Shown: piece after piece, positions 17,118 through 25,125 of the stretch | Layout of the letters: each line of letters begins with the position of its first letter | Position numbering within the stretch: position 1 is the stretch's first letter | From: JAIEPX01 sp963725255 | GTDB taxonomy: Bacteria; Pseudomonadota; Gammaproteobacteria; JAIEPX01 | Assembly: GCA_963725255.1 (NCBI GenBank) | Contig: CAVRXV010000005.1 | Location: 372,001-436,000, forward strand | DNA length: 64,000 nt | Direction: 5' to 3' | Notes under the pieces: generated by a model | What the model was told of the DNA's origin: nothing | The model's input: only the letters and a program-made list of their open reading frames with translations | The model's database searches: none | Made by a program: the position numbers and the translations under genes

Positions 17118-17900
17118 TCATGGTCCTGTGAAATATAAACCTGCATAAGCGATTTTATGTGTTTCACCAATAATAGAATGACCCACACTGAATAATAAAC
17201 TGAAATGCTTTGTAACATTATATTGTCCACCTGCATTTAATACAGTATATGAAGAAGAATTAATGCTAACAGCACCTTGAGTAAAGATTTCGGCCCCCAA
17301 TGATAATTTATCATTAATATTTTTTTGTATGAGCCATCCTGCATAAGGATAATTACGCATATTTTCCGCTGGATTTATAGCGTATCCACCGCCACCATAG
17401 GATGTCCAAGTGCCCCAGCTTTTTTGTATCCAAATAGGTAATTTAAACCATGCTTTTCCATTGCCCAAATTTTTATCTACATTGCCATTGGGTAGCTCAA
17501 TTAAGGGAAATACTCCAATTTGAGGAACACTTTCCGATTCCTGGATAAGGCGATATTTAATTCCTGCTTCAATATCACCCATTCCATTTTCTGAAGAAGT
17601 AGCTGAGGGTAGTGACCATGCATACGGAACAACTAGGTGTATTTGTAAGTTTGGCAACGCACCAAAATTAAGTTCTATTGCGGGAGCAAGTAAGTCAGGC
17701 TCTTCATCAGGTTGGCTGTTTTTGTCGAGAATAGAAAATAAATAAAGTTCCCAATGGGTATATTCCACAGGCTCAGGATCATCGGTTAAAAATGGTGGTC
17801 CAGCAAAGTTTTGATTTGGTAAGCAAAGCATGAATAACCAGAATATGAGCAGGAGGCGATTTTTTTTGCGTCCTTGTAACATTTGATAACCCGTCTCCAT
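17118..17900 (-). CDS. Outer-membrane beta-barrel, phenol-degradation MetA-like family
   Basis: 260 residues with an N-terminal signal peptide (LLLIFWLFMLCLPNQNFA, cut before GPP). The mature part begins GPPFLTDDPEPVEYTHWE, a hallmark of the family often called 'MetA-pathway of phenol degradation' or putative transporter, followed by alternating beta strands and an aromatic C-terminus. It is probably an outer-membrane channel; the substrate is unknown. The start could be the second Met (residue 7, MLQGRKK), which gives a more usual signal peptide. Confidence 0.75.
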   Translation of the reverse strand: METGYQMLQGRKKNRLLLIFWLFMLCLPNQNFAGPPFLTDDPEPVEYTHWELYLFSILDKNSQPDEEPDLLAPAIELNFGALPNLQIHLVVPYAWSLPSATSSENGMGDIEAGIKYRLIQESESVPQIGVFPLIELPNGNVDKNLGNGKAWFKLPIWIQKSWGTWTSYGGGGYAINPAENMRNYPYAGWLIQKNINDKLSLGAEIFTQGAVSINSSSYTVLNAGGQYNVTKHFSLLFSVGHSIIGETHKIAYAGLYFTGP

Positions 17901-18105
17901 ATCTAAGAAGAAGAAAGCGATATTACTTTAAAGTTATAATCTTCTCAATAAATCATTTTTAGCGATAGCCTGAGATCCAGCCAAGGCCATTGCTAATAGC
18001 TGGTATTAATTAAACTCAAGACGCGATAATCATAAGAAGGCTCCCCAAAACTGAGCTTATTTAGATAAACTCAGCTTTTAACCCGTAATTAACAAGGAGC
18101 CTTCT

Positions 18106-19122
18106 ATGAAATTATATTCTGGAATCGACTTACACTCAAATAATAGTGTAGTCACAATGATAGATGAAAAGGGGTCAACTGTGTACGAAAAGCGCCACAG
18201 CAATGATATTGAGGTGATTAGACGAGCGTTATTACCGCATCAAGAGGTATTGCAAGGCATTGTGGTTGAATCAACCTATAACTGGTATTGGTTAGTGGAT
18301 GGATTACAAGCTGCGGGGTTCAGAGTGCATTTGGCTAATACAACCGCTATTCAACAATATTCTGGTAAAAAATACACGGATGATAAATCAGATGCTCGAT
18401 GGTTGGCCGAGCTTTTGCGATTAAATATTTTGCCTACAGGATATATTTGTCCGAAAGAAGAAAGAGCAATCCGTGATCTTGCGCGTAAACGATTGCAAAT
18501 AGTATCGCAACGAACGCGTAATATTTTATGTTTGCAATCGATTATCACACGCCTAACTTCTAAAACAATCACTAGTTCGGTCATTAAAAAAATGAACGAA
18601 AATGATTTGCAAAAACTGTTACCTAATCAGCATCATTTTTTAGCAGCACGAAGCAATTTACGTTTAATCCAACAGCTGAATAGAGAAGAATCTGAGATCG
18701 AAAAAGTGCTGTTAGAAGAGATTAAATTAACAGACGCCTATGAAAGATTGTTGGAAGTTCCTGGGATCGGTAAAAAATTGGCCATCACAATAATGTTAGA
18801 GACGGGTGATATTAATCGATTTGCCAGTTCAGGAAATTATGCATCCTATTGTCGATGTGTTGGCAGCAAACGAGAAAGCAACGGAAAAAAGAAAAGTGAA
18901 AATAATCGAAAAAATGGTAATCATTATTTATGTTGGTCATTTGTGGAAGCGGCTAATTTTGCAATACGTTATTATCCTGAAGTGAAAAAGTTTTATCAGA
19001 GAAAATGTGCGAAAAGAGGCGCAACAGTAGCAATTAAAGCAGTGGCTCACAAATTATCGCGAGCCTGTTATCATGTTTTAAAATCAGGAGAGGATTTTGA
19101 GATGAATAAATTATTTATGTAA
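18106..19122 (+). CDS. IS1111-group (IS110 family) DEDD recombinase
   Basis: 338 residues, full length. The RuvC-like N-terminus has D8 (GIDLH), E55 (VVEST) and D92/D93/D96 (YTDDKSDARW), the DEDD set. A helix-hairpin-helix-like VPGIGKKLA lies near residue 223, and the C-terminal domain has a serine in the RESNGKKKS stretch before NRKNGNHYL, equivalent to the catalytic Ser region of IS110 enzymes. All motifs are intact, so the enzyme may be active. The family inserts by RNA-guided recombination. Confidence 0.9.
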   Translation: MKLYSGIDLHSNNSVVTMIDEKGSTVYEKRHSNDIEVIRRALLPHQEVLQGIVVESTYNWYWLVDGLQAAGFRVHLANTTAIQQYSGKKYTDDKSDARWLAELLRLNILPTGYICPKEERAIRDLARKRLQIVSQRTRNILCLQSIITRLTSKTITSSVIKKMNENDLQKLLPNQHHFLAARSNLRLIQQLNREESEIEKVLLEEIKLTDAYERLLEVPGIGKKLAITIMLETGDINRFASSGNYASYCRCVGSKRESNGKKKSENNRKNGNHYLCWSFVEAANFAIRYYPEVKKFYQRKCAKRGATVAIKAVAHKLSRACYHVLKSGEDFEMNKLFM

Positions 19123-19549
19123 AGAGTTTGGTTGAGGTAATTAATTCGGACGGTGTCTGGTTAAAAACCATAAGATGCGATTGAAGGTTATCTCAACCGA
19201 TCTACCTCGAGCTCATGAAAAGTTATATACTGAGACGCCCATGCCGTAAGCCAATAGGAGTCTGGATCCTTCGGGAAGCCATAGATGTGTGTTATTACAC
19301 GTGGACGCGGCATGGGACTGACGATTTTCTGGGGCCACAGGCCTGGGATGTTGCAGATTCGCTGAAAAAGCCAATGCAAAGATCTAGATCCAGATGGGTG
19401 ACTGGTGCGTATCAGTAAAGGATATGACACTGCAAATGAGAATGTCAGGTGCGTTTTAAGAATAGCCGAAGGTGAGCAAGAGAATGGTGCATTCTGAAAC
19501 ACACCCTGAAATAAAGATTTTTTAGGGCAGGGATTATTTTTTTATTGAC
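19123..19549 (+). ncRNA. Candidate bridge/seeker RNA region of the IS1111-type element
   Basis: About 430 bases lie between the transposase stop and the right inverted repeat. There is no credible gene, although base composition is much less AT-rich than the flanks and complementary segments are obvious (for example CCATGCC at 19240-19246 pairs with GGCATGG at 19309-19315; GGGGCCACAGGCC is self-complementary). In IS1111-group elements the guide RNA is encoded between the transposase and the right end. The exact RNA ends and guide loops cannot be read without folding, so the boundaries given are those of the spacer. Confidence 0.55.
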
Positions 19550-19630
19550 GGGAGCCTTCTAATGGGCGACGCCGTAAGCGTGAGTGTGTTAAACTCGCCG
19601 GGTTGTCAAAGTTAACACATAGGAGCTTTT

Positions 19631-20095
19631 ATGAGTACTATTCGCCCTGAGGGGTTTTCGTGGGTTTCGCCGTACATTATTGTTGCAGATGTTGATGCTG
19701 CGATTGAGTTTTATAAAAAAGTGTTTGGATTTACAGCGGGTTCAATTCAGAATAAAGATGAAAATGGAAATACGTCTCATGCTGAGATGTTTTATAAAGA
19801 TCAATCAATGATGTTGGGTCGTGAAGGGGGTTATGGTGGACCTTCAAGATCTCCGAAAAATTCTGGAGTGTCTTCACCGATCAGTATTTATCTTTATACC
19901 GATAATGTTGATGATTTTTATAAGAATGCAACAGCTGCGGGCGCTCATTCAATTGCCCCGCCTGAAAATATGTTTTGGGCAGATAGAATGTGTGTGTTAA
20001 CAGATTTGGATGGATATGTTTGGTCTTTTTCTACGCATTTAGGTGAAGCTGCTCTTCAAAAACATAAAGAGGAAAAAGAGCATTCTAAATCGTAA
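19631..20095 (+). CDS. VOC-superfamily protein (PhnB/glyoxalase-like)
   Basis: 154 residues, ribosome site AGGAG at 19621-19625. The glyoxalase/bleomycin-resistance fold is shown by VSPYIIVADVDAAIEFYKKV near the start, the strand SPISIYLYTDNVDDFYKNA in the middle, and DRMCVLTDLDGYVWSF near the end, as in the PhnB-like group. Catalytic function cannot be inferred. It is monocistronic, with its own terminator. Confidence 0.8.
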   Translation: MSTIRPEGFSWVSPYIIVADVDAAIEFYKKVFGFTAGSIQNKDENGNTSHAEMFYKDQSMMLGREGGYGGPSRSPKNSGVSSPISIYLYTDNVDDFYKNATAAGAHSIAPPENMFWADRMCVLTDLDGYVWSFSTHLGEAALQKHKEEKEHSKS

Positions 20096-20112
20096 TTTTT
20101 ATTGATAATGAG

Positions 20113-20149
20113 AAAAGCAATTCTCGCGAAAGCGGGGATTGCTTTTTTT
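20113..20149 (+). terminator. Intrinsic terminator after the VOC gene
   Basis: AAAAGCAATTCTCGC, loop GAAA, GCGGGGATTGC and seven T's: an 11-bp stem with G-U pairs, 20 bases after the stop. The A-run upstream may let it also serve the reverse-strand exchanger gene. Confidence 0.85.
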
Positions 20150-20164
20150 ATACCAGAATGTAAG

Positions 20165-21229
20165 TTACGAAATTAAAAATAATCCGATTGTTCCTACAAT
20201 ATATACTGCTAAGACTACAATTGAATCGATGCCCAAATTAAAAAATTGACGTTTTGGACGAAATATTAATCCAAAAATAAATATTGATGTTAGGAGAACA
20301 CCTAAACTGGCAAGATAAATATCCGTGGTTTGAGCTTGTGGTAAAACAGATTCACCGGAGATCAGTGTCGCAAGCATAAACAAAACGGGTAAGAAAGCAT
20401 TGCCACCAAAAATATCGCTCACGGCCAATGTATATTCACCTAATCTTATAGCGGCAAGTCCTGAAGAAATTTCTGGTATTGAAGTGGTGGCTGCTAAAAT
20501 TGTAGAGCCGAAAAGAACGCCGCTCCAATGAATTTTATCAGCGATAGCGCTCCCACTTTCTTCGAGCACAGCACCAGCAATGAGTGTAATAATAGATGCT
20601 AGCATGAAAACAAATATTGTAAACGCAGTGCTCCAGTGTTTTCTTTTGTTCTGTTGAGGCGTTTTTTTGAGAGGAATGATATTAGGTGCGCGCCCTTTTT
20701 TGTGCCATGGTAAATCAGTGCGCGCTTTATTAATTAACCAAAGGCCAATCAACCAAGTCAAAAAAATTAATAAATCTCCAGGAGCGAGTCGAGCATAAAT
20801 TATATTTTTTGGAAGCTGGGCAGCCATAATACAAATTACGAGTACGATGATAACCAAAGTGCCTTCGAGCACAAGTTGTAATGAGGCAGCTTGATAAGTT
20901 AAAGACGCTTTATTTTTTAAACCAATACCATCTAAAAAAACGAGTACAACGGTTTGAATTCCGATTCCACCTAAAATATTTCCTATTGCAATGCCCATGT
21001 TATGATGAATTGAGGCACTAATGATGATTGCAATTTCTGGTAAGTTTGTGGCGATGGAAAGAAAAATTAAACCTCCCAGCGCTTCGCCAAGGTTGAAACG
21101 AGTATCGATAATATCAGTCGTGTTGGAAAGTTCTATGCCCGCAATCCAAACTGCAGTAGCAGCTGCAATGAAGAGCGGAATTAATGCGGTCAGTGAAAGC
21201 GAGGTAAACATAATGTCCATCCATGACAA
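20165..21229 (-). CDS. Sodium/calcium exchanger family (CaCA) membrane protein
   Basis: About 354 residues with roughly ten membrane helices. The two alpha repeats that form the ion path are visible: GEALGGLIFLSIATNLPEIA near residue 47 and GVLFGSTILAATTSIPEISS near residue 236, each with the acidic residue in the conserved PE pair. It is predicted to exchange Ca2+ (or another cation) against Na+ or H+ across the inner membrane. The annotated start at 21229 is a TTG; the in-frame ATG at 21220 is an equally good choice, and neither has a clear ribosome site. Confidence 0.85.
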   Translation of the reverse strand: MSWMDIMFTSLSLTALIPLFIAAATAVWIAGIELSNTTDIIDTRFNLGEALGGLIFLSIATNLPEIAIIISASIHHNMGIAIGNILGGIGIQTVVLVFLDGIGLKNKASLTYQAASLQLVLEGTLVIIVLVICIMAAQLPKNIIYARLAPGDLLIFLTWLIGLWLINKARTDLPWHKKGRAPNIIPLKKTPQQNKRKHWSTAFTIFVFMLASIITLIAGAVLEESGSAIADKIHWSGVLFGSTILAATTSIPEISSGLAAIRLGEYTLAVSDIFGGNAFLPVLFMLATLISGESVLPQAQTTDIYLASLGVLLTSIFIFGLIFRPKRQFFNLGIDSIVVLAVYIVGTIGLFLIS

Positions 21230-21415
21230 TAGAATTCAATTTCATTTCTCTAGATTCTTAAAAGAATATTATAGTCTATTTTTTTCTATTTTTCTTGAAG
21301 TGCTCAGTCTGTGAAATTAGCTAAAAGTTATGAATAAATAAATACCTTGATAATGGTCGGGGTAAGTGCTAGAGTGTATATTGTCATTAAATTTACTAAA
21401 TGAGAGTATCATATC

Positions 21416-21859
21416 ATGAAAATTCAATTGAAATCCATTACTGCCCTTTCTTTATTATTGTTAGCAAGTTCTTCGATTTATGCAGCGAATGAAGTTTCTG
21501 CAAATGAATCAACGAGAGCTTTAAATACAGTGCATATTATTAATACTACAGATAAGGATGTTACTTACAGATTAGTTTCATCATCTGCTGCAAATATGTA
21601 TTACGGTGTTAAGCATGGTAAAACTGCAAAATATCATTCAAAACCGGGTGATAAACACGCTACTTTTGAAATTGGTGAATGCAAAAGTTTTAATAGTCTG
21701 ACAGGTCTTTGCCTCAATTTTGATTCTAAGGACATCAAAAATTGTGTAGGCAACACGTATTATAATGCTAATAAAATTGATTCAATCACGATCAATTCTT
21801 TATCTTCTTGCTCAATTAAATGTGTTGATGGTAGTTCAACTTCGTGCATTTCTGAGTAA
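21416..21859 (+). CDS. Small secreted cysteine-containing protein
   Basis: 147 residues. A classic signal peptide (ITALSLLLLASSSIYAA) is followed by a Ser/Thr-rich mature part with six cysteines in the last 65 residues, suggesting periplasmic disulfides. No family is recognised. It ends at a hairpin shared with the convergent prs gene. Confidence 0.7.
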   Translation: MKIQLKSITALSLLLLASSSIYAANEVSANESTRALNTVHIINTTDKDVTYRLVSSSAANMYYGVKHGKTAKYHSKPGDKHATFEIGECKSFNSLTGLCLNFDSKDIKNCVGNTYYNANKIDSITINSLSSCSIKCVDGSSTSCISE

Positions 21860-21868
21860 ATTCTTGAG

Positions 21869-21905
21869 ATTCAGGAGCTCTCAACTAAATGAGATGCTCC
21901 TGAAT
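21869..21905. terminator. Hairpin between convergent secreted-protein gene and prs
   Basis: ATTCAGGAGC (21869-21878) pairs with GCTCCTGAAT (21896-21905), with a second inner pair CTC/GAG. It is placed one base from the prs stop and ten bases from the other stop. Few T's follow, so it is a weak or factor-assisted bidirectional terminator. Confidence 0.55.
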
Positions 21906-21906
21906 A

Positions 21907-22866
21907 TTATGCTTTTTGATCTTCGAACATAGAGCTTACGGATTCTTTATTATTCACGCGCAAAATTGTTTCCGAAATAATATGACTTAAACTTAAGGAA
22001 CGAATTTTGGGGCAATTTATAGCAGGTTCTTGCAATGGAATCGTATCGCACACAACCACTTCATCCAAATCAGATTCTATAATATTTTTTATCGCTGGAC
22101 CAGAAAGCACAGCGTGAGTTGCGTAAGCCACAACACTTTTTGCGCCTTGTTTTTTTAATGCTGTAGCCGCTTGGCAAAGTGTGCCTGCTGTATCAACGAT
22201 ATCATCGACGACGATACATTTCCGGTCTTTAACATCACCGATAATATTCATGACTTCGGATTGATTGTGAGTGCGTCGTCGTTTGTCGATGATCGCTAAA
22301 TCAGAATCGTTCAATCTTTTTGCGATGGCTCGTGCACGTACTACGCCTCCCACATCAGGAGAAACCACCGTGACAGACTTGTCATATCCACAAGCAAGCA
22401 TGTCTTCAAGCATTACTGGTGTAGAATAAACGTTGTCCACTGGCATTGAGAAAAAACCTTGAATTTGATCGGCATGTAAATCAACCGTGATTAAGCGCGT
22501 TATACCTACAGTTGCCATCATATCGGCAACAACTTTTGCTGTGATAGGAACGCGAGCGGAACGTGGACGTCGGTCTTGGCGACCGTAACCAAAGTAAGGC
22601 ATGACAGCTGTGATGCTGGCTGCTGAAGCTCGTCGAAGCGCGTCCGTCATGATAATGAGTTCCATGAGGTTATCATTGGTGGGGACGCTAGTGGATTGCA
22701 GAATAAAAATTTCGCGACCGCGCACGTTTTCATGGATTTCCACCATGATCTCGCCGTCGCTGAATCGATCAACAATGGCTTTGCCCAGTGGAATTTGTAA
22801 TTCGTGAGAGACTTTTTGCGCTAGAACAGGATTGGAGTTACCCATGAAAAGTTTAATTTCTGCCAC
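21907..22866 (-). CDS. prs: Ribose-phosphate pyrophosphokinase (PRPP synthetase)
   Basis: 319 residues, normal length. It makes PRPP from ribose 5-phosphate and ATP for nucleotide, His, Trp and NAD synthesis. Visible motifs: the flexible ATP-binding region FGYGRQDRRPRSARVPITAK (about 97-116), the metal-binding VDLHADQIQGFF, the VVSPDVGGVVRAR segment, and the PRPP loop DDIVDTAGT. It is read after ispE and tRNA-Gln, the usual gammaproteobacterial order. Confidence 0.97.
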   Translation of the reverse strand: MAEIKLFMGNSNPVLAQKVSHELQIPLGKAIVDRFSDGEIMVEIHENVRGREIFILQSTSVPTNDNLMELIIMTDALRRASAASITAVMPYFGYGRQDRRPRSARVPITAKVVADMMATVGITRLITVDLHADQIQGFFSMPVDNVYSTPVMLEDMLACGYDKSVTVVSPDVGGVVRARAIAKRLNDSDLAIIDKRRRTHNQSEVMNIIGDVKDRKCIVVDDIVDTAGTLCQAATALKKQGAKSVVAYATHAVLSGPAIKNIIESDLDEVVVCDTIPLQEPAINCPKIRSLSLSHIISETILRVNNKESVSSMFEDQKA

Positions 22867-22904
22867 TGTATCACCTCTGGTTTGCTACATAACTTAATCA
22901 TTTG

Positions 22905-22979
22905 TGGCTGGGGTGCCAGGATTCGAACCTGGGAATGCTGGGATCAAAACCCAGTGCCTTACCGCTTGGCGACACCCCA
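22905..22979 (-). tRNA. tRNA-Gln (anticodon TTG)
   Basis: The reverse strand reads TGGGGTGTCGCCAAGCGGTA..., with anticodon stem CTGGG-TTTTGAT-CCCAG (anticodon TTG), T arm CCAGG-TTCGAAT-CCTGG, acceptor stem closing with CACCCCA and an encoded CCA. 75 nt in all. It lies between ispE and prs, as in many gammaproteobacteria. Confidence 0.96.
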
Positions 22980-22987
22980 ATCAATTG

Positions 22988-23824
22988 CTATCTATAAAGT
23001 GGTGACTTATTGCACCCTTTCGCAACAACTCCTTTGAAAGGAGCTGGAATTTGGCTGACTACACTTTCGGCCCGATCTTTTTCTGCGAAGCTCGAAAATA
23101 CAGTACTGCCAGAACCAGACATCTTAGCAAAACTAAACTGATTTAACCAGTCAATAGCGTGCCCCACATCAGGATATAAGCTTCTGACAAGCCCTTCTAT
23201 ACTATTTGAACCACCGTGGCTCAGGAATTCACTTATTGTGATAGGTTGGTTGTTCCGTGTCAATTGTGGGTGTGAAAATATTTCACGTGTGGAAACGCTC
23301 ACAGGTGGGATCAGAATAACGTACCAAGGTTCCTGTAATTCTAAGTTTGTAAAAACATCACCTGTTCCTGTAGCGTAAGCTGCTTTCCCATGAATAAAAA
23401 TAGGCACATCAGCACCCAACTGTGAACCTAATGCCATGAGTTCCTGATCTGTAAGTCCGGTTTGCCAAAGTCGATTTAATCCGACCAAAGTTGTGGCTGC
23501 ATTCGAACTTCCACCCCCTATTCCGCCACCAATGGGCAAACGTTTATCAAGATGAATATGAGCGCCGAATCGAGTGCCCGTTTTATTTTGAAGCAGTTTT
23601 GCAGCGCGATAGATTAGATTGTCTTCTTGAGAAATTGTTAGTCCAGGAGAATCAAGGGTAATGTTTTCATTTTCTTTCAAAGAAAATTGAAGTTGATCTG
23701 CAAAATCGATAAATTGAAAAACAGTTTGAAGATTATGATAATCATCTTCTCGACGATCCAAAACGTTGAGGAAAAGATTTAATTTTGCCGGGGCGGGAAG
23801 TGTTAATGTTGTGGTACGTGTCAT
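22988..23824 (-). CDS. ispE: 4-diphosphocytidyl-2-C-methyl-D-erythritol kinase
   Basis: 278 residues. GHMP kinase of the MEP isoprenoid pathway, phosphorylating CDP-methylerythritol. N-terminal PAPAKLNLFLNVLDRREDDYH with the catalytic Lys, ATP loop PIGGGIGGGSSNAA (about 97-110), and the C-terminal AKMSGSGSTVF motif are all present. Normally directly downstream of lolB; here two unrelated genes (23906-26565) separate them. Confidence 0.96.
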   Translation of the reverse strand: MTRTTTLTLPAPAKLNLFLNVLDRREDDYHNLQTVFQFIDFADQLQFSLKENENITLDSPGLTISQEDNLIYRAAKLLQNKTGTRFGAHIHLDKRLPIGGGIGGGSSNAATTLVGLNRLWQTGLTDQELMALGSQLGADVPIFIHGKAAYATGTGDVFTNLELQEPWYVILIPPVSVSTREIFSHPQLTRNNQPITISEFLSHGGSNSIEGLVRSLYPDVGHAIDWLNQFSFAKMSGSGSTVFSSFAEKDRAESVVSQIPAPFKGVVAKGCNKSPLYR

Positions 23825-23905
23825 TTTAATGCTATGTCTGATTTAAGATTAATCCATACGAGTATATTATAAAAATAAGTGTGGATTTTAGATCCGACAC
23901 CTCCA

Positions 23906-24844
23906 TTAAATACGTTTAGTAACATTTGAAGATAAGCCGAAATTATCAGAAAATGGTTTGACAAAATCTTCTCTACCCGTAAATTCGGGCACATCGTTGA
24001 ACAGATAGTCGATGCCTTTTTGATATTCTTTTGCAAAGGCTTTTGGATCTTTAGTGTAGATTGTAAAGGCTGTTGTGAAGTGGGATTTTGCTTCATTTAC
24101 CCTACCAGCCAAAATACAAGCTTGTCCTGCTCTAAAGTAGGCTAAGCCATATTCAGAATCCATCGATATGGCTTTTTGAAACCACTGTATGCTGTTTTCA
24201 ACTTCAGATTTTGAATCGTGCTTAAACTCATTTGCCAATTTGGTTAAATCCATATAGGCTTCACCTGCAAGACAGGCGGCAATTTTATTAGGTTTTTCCT
24301 GAAATGCTTTTTTGTAAGTGTCTACGGCATTATTGAGGTAGCTTTTTTTATCATTATATTCTTTGGCGACTGTTGCGCGACGTTGGTAAGCATAACCTAA
24401 TCCGTATAATACGAATGTAAAATGGCGGTTATCTTTAGTAAATGTGGATTGTTGTGCTGCCTGTTGCGCTTGACTAATTAACTCATCAGCTGCTTGAGTA
24501 TTATCTGCATTGAGTTCTTGATCGGCTATATTTAGCATAGCGAAAATACGATTAACGGAAATAGTATGATTGTTAGGATCAAGTTGATTGGCTTTTTGCA
24601 ATAATCTTAACGAGGAAGGACTGATGTAACCTTCAGTGACTCGTTCTGAAATTACCACATTATTATACGTGCGAGCGGCATATTCATTCCAATCTGTCTC
24701 TGGTGGCAAATTATTTTTTCCAGTCACCCAATCTAGAGTTGGGTCTTTGAATTGAGGTTGCTGATGAAAAAGACCGATTTTGTACCCAACTCCAGCGCCA
24801 ACTAGAGCTGAGGCACTGATTGATAACATTGTTTTAATACGCAT
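23906..24844 (-). CDS. TPR protein with an N-terminal membrane segment
   Basis: 312 residues. The N-terminus (ISASALVGAGVGYKIGLF) is a short hydrophobic segment, followed by helical TPR-type repeats (for example YGLAYFRAGQACILAGRVNE, about residue 230). The role is unknown; it probably lies in the periplasm or is membrane-anchored. It occupies the gap between lolB and ispE on their strand, and ends 80 bases before ispE, so it could have captured the operon's transcription. No strong ribosome site is seen. Confidence 0.65.
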   Translation of the reverse strand: MRIKTMLSISASALVGAGVGYKIGLFHQQPQFKDPTLDWVTGKNNLPPETDWNEYAARTYNNVVISERVTEGYISPSSLRLLQKANQLDPNNHTISVNRIFAMLNIADQELNADNTQAADELISQAQQAAQQSTFTKDNRHFTFVLYGLGYAYQRRATVAKEYNDKKSYLNNAVDTYKKAFQEKPNKIAACLAGEAYMDLTKLANEFKHDSKSEVENSIQWFQKAISMDSEYGLAYFRAGQACILAGRVNEAKSHFTTAFTIYTKDPKAFAKEYQKGIDYLFNDVPEFTGREDFVKPFSDNFGLSSNVTKRI

Positions 24845-24973
24845 TATTTAGCCATCATTTGAAAGTGTTCAGATTCAGCTTAAAAGTGAGTTATCTTTCT
24901 CGGTAAAGCTCCCACTAAAAGAACTGTGCTGATGATACCTAATTTGTATAAATTACGCAATATTTGTTGGGTC

Positions 24974-25114
24974 TTACGCTATAAGTTCAATTATGGATAC
25001 AGCGTAAGCACTAAAATCCAATTTATTTACGCCATAAACAGAATTATGTTTCTTGCGTAAAGAAATGGCCTGTGGTAAGCTTACGCTATAAACAACTTTC
25101 GAGTTATAGCGTAA
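24974..25114. promoter_or_regulatory. Array of three palindromes TTACGCTATAA...TTATAGCGTAA
   Basis: Three inverted repeats in 141 bases: TTACGCTATAA (24974) with AGCGTAA (25001); TTACGCCATAA (25027) with TTGCGTAA (25053); and a perfect 11-bp pair TTACGCTATAA (25081-25091) with TTATAGCGTAA (25104-25114). The last right arm directly adjoins the AAAGGA ribosome site of the ATPase gene. Arms are spaced 12-16 bases apart and the units about 53 bases apart, so all probably face the same way on the helix. This looks like a cooperative repressor site. Confidence 0.7.
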
Positions 25115-25125
25115 AGGAACTGGTT

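Larger units (their letters stand above)
18035..19560 (+). mobile_element. IS1111/IS110-type insertion sequence
   Basis: The element is marked by subterminal inverted repeats AGAAGGCTCCCC (18035-18046) and GGGAGCCTTCT (19550-19560). It has one forward transposase gene followed by a long non-coding tail, as in the IS1111 subgroup. A further GGAGCCTTCT copy (18096-18105) directly abuts the transposase ATG and provides its ribosome site. An internal hairpin CTGAGCTTAT/ATAAACTCAG lies at 18051-18074. The exact ends lie a few bases outside these repeats and cannot be fixed; no target duplication is evident, as usual for this family. Confidence 0.82.

Noticed and set aside
19188..19502. Frames on both strands in the IS1111 tail (104 and 67 codons)
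   Set aside because: No ribosome sites or family likeness; they lie across the structured RNA region and are best explained as chance.
23821..24096. Reverse frame of 91 codons before ispE
   Set aside because: Overlaps the TPR gene in another frame and has no protein-like pattern.
25072..25125. GTG start 18 codons earlier for the ATPase
   Set aside because: It would put the best palindrome inside the gene; the ATG at 25126 has its own ribosome site and the homologous N-terminus begins there.
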